64,000 nucleotides of DNA from Planctomycetota bacterium. GTDB lineage: Bacteria > Planctomycetota > Phycisphaerae > Sedimentisphaerales > Anaerohalosphaeraceae. The notes beneath the pieces were generated by a model, which did no database searches, was not told the DNA's origin, and was given only the letters and a program-made list of their open reading frames with translations. Position numbers and translations under genes: made by a program. Below, one piece after another: positions 50,861-57,578 of this stretch (the first letter of the stretch is position 1; the number at the start of each line of letters is the position of its first letter). The stretch lies in contig VGXU01000004.1 in the NCBI GenBank assembly GCA_016873215.1, positions 1 through 64,000 of the forward strand, in the 5' to 3' direction.

Positions 50861-51332
50861 ATGAAAGAATCTCTAACGAAAGAGTATCTGTGGCATCTTG
50901 AAAACAGCCGGCATCGGAGTCCCAATACGCTGGAGTCATTATTCGGCAGACGAGAAAACACTGTCTATCTGTAAGCCAGGGCGTAAGACGAGAATCATAT
51001 TTCTTCCCGAGCAGGCGGCGACCATTCTTCAGGATTATTTGTCTGCGCGTCGGCAGAGAACCGAGGGATGTACCCTGGCGATGGAGCGTTTGTTTCTGAA
51101 CCGGGATTGCGGGTCTTTGACGGTGCGCAGCATTCGCAGGAAACTCAAACAATACAGCCGAGACGCGGGGCTTTCATTTATCGTCACGCCGGAAATGCTC
51201 CGTCGAAGCCATGCGGTTAAGATGCTGCGGCAGGGCGTTGGGCTGGAAGAACTGGCCCGGCAGTTGGGGTATTTTTCCGCAACAGCGCTCAAGCAGCAGG
51301 TGGAATTAAACGAAATTCCTACTCCGCCTTAG
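50861..51332 (+). pseudogene. Broken tyrosine recombinase (integrase) gene
   Basis: Two pieces in different frames. The first (50861-50974) starts MKESLTKEYLWHLENSRH and RSPNTLES, the typical SAM-like N-terminal domain of phage-type integrases. It is then out of frame. The second (about 50945-51332) reads EKTLSICKPGRKTRIIFLPE through TPEMLRRSHAVKMLRQGVG to LARQLGYFSATALKQQ, the C-terminal catalytic half. About 100 or more residues between them are missing. In the second piece the HxLR His is Glu and no clear nucleophilic Tyr is left, so it cannot be active. It looks like the scar of an old mobile element. Confidence 0.78.
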
Positions 51333-51383
51333 AAGCTTTTAATAGCTCTGCGCGGTTGCCTTTTTCAGCGATTCAAAACGCCG

Positions 51384-51475
51384 GGCCAGACCGCACTTAA
51401 AGAAGCTGTTTTTGCCTCTACGACCAGCACGCCTACGGCATCTTCGCCGCCGCCCTGAAAAAACTGAACATATGA
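51384..51475 (+). pseudogene. 3' remnant of a macro-domain gene
   Basis: These 92 bases match the last 31 codons of the macro-domain gene at 63634 (minus strand) at about 80-85 percent by eye. Translated with one base restored it reads GQTALKEAVF, then CLYDQHAYGIFAAALKKLNI and a stop, against GQTTLKEVVF and CLYDRHAYDIFAAALKKLNP. A one-base deletion breaks the frame and no upstream body is seen. Confidence 0.8.
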
Positions 51476-51521
51476 TTCTCTTTTTCTTTCTTCTTGTCGG
51501 ATTTTCTGCTATCCTGTCAGT

Positions 51522-52643
51522 ATGAAAACAGAAGTTCTCAAATGGACAAAAGGCAATCAGGAAAGGATTGTCCGCTCAGTCGTGCGGCTCCTTGACAACG
51601 GCGGTCTTGCGGCGATTCCGACCGAGACGGTCTATGGGCTGGCCTGCCGGGCCGAACCGGCGGCGATTCGACGATTGGACAAAATCAAGGCCCGCGCCGA
51701 AGGCAAACGCTACTCGCTGCATATCGCCGGCCCCGACGATATTTCCCGCTACGTCCCCAGCCTTGGCCCCCGTGCCAAAGCCCTCGTGCGAAAAGGACTG
51801 CCGGGACCGATTACGCTGGTCTGCGAATTGTCCGGTCAGGATCTGGAAGACCAGAAAAAAAAGCTGGGTCAGGAAGTCTTTTCTGTTCTGTATGAAAACG
51901 GAACGATTGGCATTCGCTGTCCGGATAATGATGCCGCCAGTCGTATTCTCTCAGAAACCGTCTGGCCGATTGTCGCCCCCAGCGCCAATCCTTCAGGACA
52001 GGAACCGGCGACCACGGTACAAAAAGTTCTCGACTATTTCAATGGACAAATCGAATTGGTCGTGGACGGCGGTGAGGAAGCCTGCCGGCATCAACAAAAC
52101 AGCACCGTGGTAAAAATCTCTGCCGTGGGCATTGACGTACTGCGGGAAGGAGTCCTGAGTAAAGAAGAAATCGGACGGTTATCGACGGTAAGGATCGCTT
52201 TTGTCTGTACCGGCAACACCTGCCGCAGTCCGATGGCTCAGGCCTTTGCGGCAAAATATGTAGCAGATAAAATATCTTGTAAGGTTGACGAAATCGAGGT
52301 TTTGGGTTATATAATAGAATCCTTTGGCATTTCTGCTTATGATGGTTGCCCGGCCAGCCGGGAAGCTGTAACTGTCTTGCGGAATAAAGGGTTATCACTG
52401 GACGACCATCGCAGTCGGTTATTAACCAGACAGGATATCCGGCAAGCTGACTTGATTTTTGTGATGGCACAGCATCATCGGGATGCGATTCTGGCGATGG
52501 ATAAACATGCCGGTAAAAGAGTTTTTTTGCTCGATTCGACAGGCGATGTTTCAGACCCGATTGGGCTGGGAACAGAGGAATACCGGGCCTGTGCCGAACG
52601 AATTGAGCGTGCTGTAGAAGACCGAATGAAGGAAATACTATGA
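51522..52643 (+). CDS. Sua5/TsaC threonylcarbamoyl-AMP synthase fused to YwlE-type phosphatase
   Basis: A 373-aa two-domain protein. Residues about 12-215 are a Sua5/YrdC/YwlC domain (IPTETVYGLACRA, KARAEGKRYSLHI, RCPDNDAAS, PSANPSG) that makes threonylcarbamoyl-AMP for tRNA t6A. From about 223 a low-molecular-weight phosphatase follows: C229-T-G-N-T-C-R235-S loop and general acid in SDP (about 340). Thr233, in the place where tyrosine phosphatases have Ile, is the residue linked to phospho-arginine specificity in YwlE. Bacillus has ywlC-ywlE-ywlF in this order; here the first two are one gene and rpiB (ywlF) overlaps by ATGA. Confidence 0.93.
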   Translation: MKTEVLKWTKGNQERIVRSVVRLLDNGGLAAIPTETVYGLACRAEPAAIRRLDKIKARAEGKRYSLHIAGPDDISRYVPSLGPRAKALVRKGLPGPITLVCELSGQDLEDQKKKLGQEVFSVLYENGTIGIRCPDNDAASRILSETVWPIVAPSANPSGQEPATTVQKVLDYFNGQIELVVDGGEEACRHQQNSTVVKISAVGIDVLREGVLSKEEIGRLSTVRIAFVCTGNTCRSPMAQAFAAKYVADKISCKVDEIEVLGYIIESFGISAYDGCPASREAVTVLRNKGLSLDDHRSRLLTRQDIRQADLIFVMAQHHRDAILAMDKHAGKRVFLLDSTGDVSDPIGLGTEEYRACAERIERAVEDRMKEIL

Positions 52644-53110
52644 AAGTCGCATTGGCTTCGGATCATCGTGGTGTTAAGGCAATGGAGAATATCAAAGCCA
52701 TTTTGTCTCAGTTAGGCCACGAATATATTGATTTCACGGATGGTTCCCCCGACCAGCCGATGGATTACCCAGATGGCGCCTTTGATGCGGCCGGTGCTGT
52801 GGCCAATGGTCTGGCCGACCGCGCGATTCTCGTGTGCGGAACGGGTATCGGGATGTGTATCGCCGCCAATAAAGTCAAGGGTATCCGGGCGGCGCTGTGT
52901 TTTGATGAACTGGCGGCCAAGGTTTCCCGTGAGCATAATGACGCCAATGCGCTTTGTCTTTCGGGCGATTTATTAGGCCCGGCGATGCTGCAAAAAATCG
53001 TTCAGACGTGGCTTTCCACCGAATTTAAAGCCGGTCGTCACATGCGCCGGGTCAAGAAAATCAAGGCGATAGAGGATGGCATTGACCCTCGTCAGATAAC
53101 CAGCCAATGA
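52640..53110 (+). CDS. rpiB: Ribose-5-phosphate isomerase B
   Basis: A 156-aa RpiB/LacAB-type isomerase for ribose-5-phosphate and ribulose-5-phosphate. Substrate blocks are ALASDHRGVKAM at the N-terminus, the active-site loop VCGTGIGMCIAANKVKGIRA with its catalytic Cys, and EHNDANALCLSG. Overlaps the preceding fusion by ATGA; transcription probably ends at a terminator 17 bases after the stop. Confidence 0.95.
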   Translation: MKVALASDHRGVKAMENIKAILSQLGHEYIDFTDGSPDQPMDYPDGAFDAAGAVANGLADRAILVCGTGIGMCIAANKVKGIRAALCFDELAAKVSREHNDANALCLSGDLLGPAMLQKIVQTWLSTEFKAGRHMRRVKKIKAIEDGIDPRQITSQ

Positions 53111-53126
53111 AATCTGTAAATAAACG

Positions 53127-53152
53127 GGCAACCTTTGGGTTGCCTTTTTTTT
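53127..53152 (+). terminator. Rho-independent terminator after rpiB
   Basis: A perfect 7-bp stem ggcaacc-tttg-ggttgcc (53127-53144) followed by eight T. Confidence 0.9.
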
Positions 53153-53174
53153 GGTCTGGGATATTCAAAAAAGA

Positions 53175-53203
53175 TTGACTTGTATGGCGAAATCGTTTAA
53201 ACT
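53175..53203 (+). promoter_or_regulatory. Promoter of purF-purM
   Basis: TTGACT (53175-53180), 17 bases, TAAACT (53198-53203), 38 bases ahead of the purF start. It follows directly after the rpiB terminator. Confidence 0.5.
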
Positions 53204-53241
53204 GAATATGTTATTTTTCACCTTCTCCAATCCGAGGTTTT

Positions 53242-54678
53242 ATGTCTGATAAACGAGAAGAATGCGGGATTTTCGGTATTTTCGGCGATCCTGAAGCGGT
53301 ACAAAAAACCTATTTCGGACTTCACAGCCTTCAGCATCGCGGGCAGGAGTCCGCCGGTATTGCCTCCAGTAACGGCGAGTATATTACCTGTTATACCGGA
53401 ATGGGACAGGTCAACCGGGTATTTCGTTCCGGACGCGGCATCCTCGAACGCCTGGATAATCCCATCGCTATTGGGCATGTCCGTTATTCTACCGCCGGCT
53501 CATCCAACCCGTGTAACGCCCAGCCGATTATGGGCGAATATTCCCGCGGACAGGTCGCGGTGGCTCATAACGGCAATATCATAAATGCCTCGATGCTGCG
53601 GGATGAGTATGAAGCTTATGGCTCCATTTTCAGCGCTTCCAATGATACCGAAATCATCATTCATCTGCTGGCCAAACCCTCGCACGTCTGCAAACCCGAC
53701 CCGCTGGGCCATGTATTGAATCATCTTCAGGGTGCGTATTCGATATTATTCTTATTCGCGGACCGTATCGAAGCAGCCAGAGACCCCTTCGGCATTCGTC
53801 CGCTATGCGTCGGCAAAACCGCCAATGGCGCGTATTGTGTAGCCAGTGAAAGCTGTGCGTTTGAAACCATCGAAGCGGAATATATCCGCGATGTGGAACC
53901 GGGCGAGATTGTCACGCTTGACAAGACCGGCCTGCACAGCCGCTTTTTTGTCACGCCCGGCACGATTACGCCGGCGCACTGCATTTTTGAGCACGTCTAT
54001 TTTGCCAAGCAAAGCAGCGTCATTTTCGGCGAGAATGTCCACGAAGTCCGCAAACGCTGCGGAAGACGTCTGGCCGTCGAGTATCCGGTGGATGCGGATA
54101 TTGTGGTGCCCGTGCCGGATTCCGGAACATCCGCCGCGGTGGGTTATGCCCTTGAAAGCGGTATTCCTTTTGATATGGGATTTGTGCGAAGCCATTATGT
54201 GGGCAGAACTTTCATCAGCCCATCGCAGGATTTGCGAAAGCTGGGCGTCAGACTTAAATTGCAGGTGGTTAAAGAGGCCGTGCGGGGAAAACGGGTTATT
54301 GTGGTTGACGATTCCATCGTCCGCGGTACTACCACCAAAGGCAAAATTAAATCGCTGCGGGATGCGGGAGCCAAAGAAGTCCACATGCGGGTTGGCTGTC
54401 CGCCGGTAAAAAAACCCTGCTTTTACGGCGTGGATTTCCCCACGCGGGAAGAACTGCTGGCCAATCATAGGACGCTGGAGCAAATCAGAGATTATCTCGG
54501 CGTTGACAGCATTGGATATCTTTCGCTGGAAGGCCTGCTGGGCTGTGTATCTTTGCCGGCCGACCATTATTGTACCGCCTGCTGGAGCGGGCAATACCGT
54601 ATCCCCATCACCACCGTGGTCAATAAATTTTCCATGGAACGACATCAAATGCAATTATTTGACGATATCGAACCCTAA
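53242..54678 (+). CDS. purF: Amidophosphoribosyltransferase
   Basis: A 478-aa enzyme of the first committed purine step, making phosphoribosylamine from PRPP and glutamine. The N-terminal nucleophile Cys8 (EECGIFGIFG) would be exposed by removal of a 7-residue propeptide. The glutaminase part has HNGNI and RYSTAGSS, the PRT part has VIVVDDSIVRGTTT. Four cysteines placed as in the B. subtilis enzyme (PAHC near 247, KKPC near 393, HYCTAC near 438-441) indicate the 4Fe-4S type. Its last base is the first base of the purM start codon. Confidence 0.96.
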   Translation: MSDKREECGIFGIFGDPEAVQKTYFGLHSLQHRGQESAGIASSNGEYITCYTGMGQVNRVFRSGRGILERLDNPIAIGHVRYSTAGSSNPCNAQPIMGEYSRGQVAVAHNGNIINASMLRDEYEAYGSIFSASNDTEIIIHLLAKPSHVCKPDPLGHVLNHLQGAYSILFLFADRIEAARDPFGIRPLCVGKTANGAYCVASESCAFETIEAEYIRDVEPGEIVTLDKTGLHSRFFVTPGTITPAHCIFEHVYFAKQSSVIFGENVHEVRKRCGRRLAVEYPVDADIVVPVPDSGTSAAVGYALESGIPFDMGFVRSHYVGRTFISPSQDLRKLGVRLKLQVVKEAVRGKRVIVVDDSIVRGTTTKGKIKSLRDAGAKEVHMRVGCPPVKKPCFYGVDFPTREELLANHRTLEQIRDYLGVDSIGYLSLEGLLGCVSLPADHYCTACWSGQYRIPITTVVNKFSMERHQMQLFDDIEP

Positions 54679-55754
54679 TGACAAACAATCCATCCATCTC
54701 CTACGAACAGGCGGGCGTCAGCATCGACGCAAACGACATCATGGTTGAACGCATCAGCCGCTCGGTATCCGCAACTTATGGGCCGCGCGTCCTCGGGCTG
54801 GAAAATGGTTTTGCCGGGTTGTTCCGTCTCGACTATGATGAGAAACTATTTAAGAAGAATTACAAGAGTCCCGTTCTGGTCGCCTGTACCGACGGCGTGG
54901 GAACCAAAGTTCTGATTGCGCAGGAAATGAATCGCCTTGAGACCATCGGGCAGGACCTCGTGGCAATGAATGTCAACGATATGCTGGTCCAGGGCGCCGA
55001 GCCTCTGTTCTTTCTGGACTACGTGGGCATCAACAAACTTGACCCCGAAGTCATGGCTGCGATTGTGGAAAGCATCGCTAAGGGATGCCGGATGGCTGAT
55101 TGCGCTTTGATTGGCGGCGAGACCGCGGAGATGCCGGATATTTACGATAAAAAAGGTGAATACGACCTGGCCGGGTTTGCCGTCGGCGTCGTCGAACGTC
55201 GCCGCATCATCACGGGAAAGACCGTACAAAAAGGCGATATCGTACTGGGCCTGGCCTCCAGCGGCATTCACAGCAATGGTTATACGCTGGTTCGGCATAT
55301 CCTTTTCAAGCAGCATTCATTTAAAGTGACCGACCGGATTGACGAATTGGATGGAGCCGTATTAGGCGATGTTCTGCTGGAACCGACCAAAATTTATGTC
55401 CGTTCGATTGTCAGTTTATTGTCAGGCTATAAGCGGAAACAAATCGTTCATGGGATGGCTCACATCACCGGCGGCGGCCTGGTGGGCAACATTCCGCGGG
55501 TTTTGCCCGCCGATTGCGACGCCGTCCTGAAAAAAGATTCATGGCCGGTGCCGCCGATTTTCCGTTTTCTGCAGAAACTCGGCCCCGTGGAAGAAGCCGA
55601 AATGTTTCGTGTATTTAATATGGGCATCGGCTATGTACTGATTGTGGCGCCGGATTTCGCCGGGGCCGTAAAAGAAAAGCTGGAAAAAACCGGCCAAACG
55701 GTTTATGATATCGGTGTTATTGCCGCGGGAAAAAAAACTGTCGTTTTGAAATGA
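54678..55754 (+). CDS. purM: Phosphoribosylformylglycinamidine cyclo-ligase
   Basis: A 358-aa AIR synthetase. Blocks are YEQAGVSIDAND at the start, ACTDGVGTKVLIA (ATP and substrate), VNDMLVQGAEPLFFLDY, ALIGGETAEMPDIY and HITGGGLVGNIPRVLP. Translation is coupled to purF by a 1-base overlap. A membrane protein gene follows 6 bases after the stop and could be in the same transcript. Confidence 0.97.
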   Translation: MTNNPSISYEQAGVSIDANDIMVERISRSVSATYGPRVLGLENGFAGLFRLDYDEKLFKKNYKSPVLVACTDGVGTKVLIAQEMNRLETIGQDLVAMNVNDMLVQGAEPLFFLDYVGINKLDPEVMAAIVESIAKGCRMADCALIGGETAEMPDIYDKKGEYDLAGFAVGVVERRRIITGKTVQKGDIVLGLASSGIHSNGYTLVRHILFKQHSFKVTDRIDELDGAVLGDVLLEPTKIYVRSIVSLLSGYKRKQIVHGMAHITGGGLVGNIPRVLPADCDAVLKKDSWPVPPIFRFLQKLGPVEEAEMFRVFNMGIGYVLIVAPDFAGAVKEKLEKTGQTVYDIGVIAAGKKTVVLK

Positions 55755-55760
55755 TCGCTT

Positions 55761-56804
55761 ATGAAGGGCGCCTCTCCATCGCCATCGGGGTTTTCGAAAA
55801 GCGACCTGGTGCGAATGTTGCATCCCGTTGCGGCAGCGGTGATTCTATCCATTCTGGCGGCCTACTTGTATATGCCTCACTGGTTTCAACTGGGCGGGAT
55901 GAAACTGCTGCTCCCTCTTAATTCCATCCTCGCCGCCATGGGCTGTTTCGTTTTAACGCGTCGCTGGGTGAGTTCCTTTGACGCTTCCTTACTGGCGGCG
56001 GTGATCTATGGATTTGGTCCGTTCGGCCTGAGTTTTGTCTCGTATCATCCGCTGGCGGGGCTGAGTTTTGTCGTTGTCCCCTGGCTGCTTTGCCCGGCGG
56101 TATATTATCATACCGGACATTCATCCGGCGCACTGAAAACGCTGGCAACCACTCTGCTCGTATTACTCCCGTTTGCCGCAATTGCCGGATTATTCTGGGC
56201 GGCATCAAATCACTGGGCCGGCCCGTTGTTTTTGATGCCAAAACACAGAACACCCCAATTAACTGACCTGTGGGGGATGATTACGCCGCTGACATTTACC
56301 ACGAATCATTTTGCCGTTGGATTTTATCATGCCCCCTTGGTCTGTATTCTGATGGGGTTGTTTGTTTTCGCAGCCTCCGGCAAGGAAACGCTTTTGGTCC
56401 CCGTTATGGCGGGAATCGTTCTAAGTCTCATCACACCCATTTGCAGCGTAACACCGATTGTGTGGTTAAGTTTCGCGGCCTTGTTTTTCTCGGTTGTCGC
56501 CGGCCTGGGATTGCAATCTCTGGCCTGGGCCGGAAAGGCCGACCGATTCTGGATACTGGCTTGTGTCATCGGTTCCCTGCTGCTGGCCGCGGCCAACTGC
56601 CTGCTCGGTTTTTATTACCCGGGACAAACCGCTTATCGCCACGCCATGCTTTTGTTCCTGGCCTGTACCGCGGCGACAGGGTTTATTTTCCTGCTGGCGC
56701 ATTTTAATCTGCGATTGTCCCTGCTTCGCTGGATAATTTTATTCGGATTGTGCGCCTACGATATTTGGGTGACTGCGCCGGCATTGGTGGACTCTCTCTT
56801 TTAA
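55761..56804 (+). CDS. Polytopic membrane protein of unknown function
   Basis: A 347-aa protein with about nine to ten hydrophobic helices and very little soluble sequence. It has a short, basic and Ser/Pro-rich N-terminus and no motif I recognise. The alternation of helices with short loops (FGPFGLSFVSYHPLAGLSF, then LTDLWGMITPL) is a little like GT-C or oligosaccharide-processing membrane enzymes, but no acidic signature is clear. The ATG is 6 bases after purM, without a strong ribosome binding site; coupling to purM is possible. Confidence 0.7.
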   Translation: MKGASPSPSGFSKSDLVRMLHPVAAAVILSILAAYLYMPHWFQLGGMKLLLPLNSILAAMGCFVLTRRWVSSFDASLLAAVIYGFGPFGLSFVSYHPLAGLSFVVVPWLLCPAVYYHTGHSSGALKTLATTLLVLLPFAAIAGLFWAASNHWAGPLFLMPKHRTPQLTDLWGMITPLTFTTNHFAVGFYHAPLVCILMGLFVFAASGKETLLVPVMAGIVLSLITPICSVTPIVWLSFAALFFSVVAGLGLQSLAWAGKADRFWILACVIGSLLLAAANCLLGFYYPGQTAYRHAMLLFLACTAATGFIFLLAHFNLRLSLLRWIILFGLCAYDIWVTAPALVDSLF

Positions 56805-56834
56805 TCTACTTGACACACCGTGGGTTACCGTGTT

Positions 56835-57557
56835 TTATTTTTTCAATCCCATTTCCGCCATGACCTTCTGTAAATCGTCCCAGACCCGTTTGCGGTTTTC
56901 ATCGCTGTAGTTTCGCAGCAGATACGCCGGGTGATAGGTCGGCATCAGTTGGGCAGGATTGGCGTGTTCGGAAAAAGAATACGTGTGAAATTGCCCGCGG
57001 AGCTGGCCGATGGCCTTATCCGTCTCCAGCAGAATATGGGCTGCGTGGGCGCCGAGAGCGACAATAAACTCCGGCCGGATAATTTCCAACTGCCGTTTCA
57101 GATACGGCATACAATTGTACAGTTCGTCCGGCTTGGGGTCGCGGTTTTCCGGTGGACGGCATTTTAATGTGTTGCAGATAAAAACATCCGGCCTTTTCAA
57201 CCCCATCGCGTGAATCATTTTATCTAAAAGCTGACCCGCTCTTCCGACAAACGGGAGTCCCTGCGCGTCTTCATCGGCTCCCGGAGCCTCGCCGACAAAA
57301 ACCAGCCGAGCCCGCGGGCTGCCGTCGCCGGGCACGGCATTGAGACGAGCGGAACCGATTTGGCACTTGCGGCACTGCCGAACCTCCTCGGCGATTTTTC
57401 CCAAGTCTCCGGCCGGGTTTTGCGATGCCGCGGAAAATACCGCGTTCGGTTCCTGTTCAGATGTCGTCTTTCGCCGACCTTTCACGGAAAAATCGCCGGC
57501 GAAAAACCGCTCCATTTCCGCCAGTTGCCCAATCGCGGTTTTAATCGATTTTTTCAT
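56835..57557 (-). CDS. Uracil-DNA glycosylase, family 4
   Basis: A 240-aa iron-sulfur uracil-DNA glycosylase of the type named for Thermotoga and other thermophiles but widespread. Catalytic blocks are FVGEAPGADEDAQGLPFVGR (water-activating region) and PTYHPAYLLRN (late His loop). Four 4Fe-4S cysteines: C-RKC near 82-85 (QCRKC) and, further on, CNTLKCRPP. The first about 60 residues are a less conserved, Lys-rich extension common in planctomycetes. ATG 57557 used. It ends 24 bases after the membrane protein gene and converges with it. Confidence 0.93.
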   Translation of the reverse strand: MKKSIKTAIGQLAEMERFFAGDFSVKGRRKTTSEQEPNAVFSAASQNPAGDLGKIAEEVRQCRKCQIGSARLNAVPGDGSPRARLVFVGEAPGADEDAQGLPFVGRAGQLLDKMIHAMGLKRPDVFICNTLKCRPPENRDPKPDELYNCMPYLKRQLEIIRPEFIVALGAHAAHILLETDKAIGQLRGQFHTYSFSEHANPAQLMPTYHPAYLLRNYSDENRKRVWDDLQKVMAEMGLKK

Positions 57558-57578
57558 ACCACGACAATCCGTTATTTT

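Noticed and set aside
50375-51332. tRNA-His as attachment site of an integrated element
   Set aside because: Elements usually insert at the 3' end of a tRNA gene, which is at 50375 here, but the recombinase remnant is on the 5' side and no duplicated tRNA end is found.
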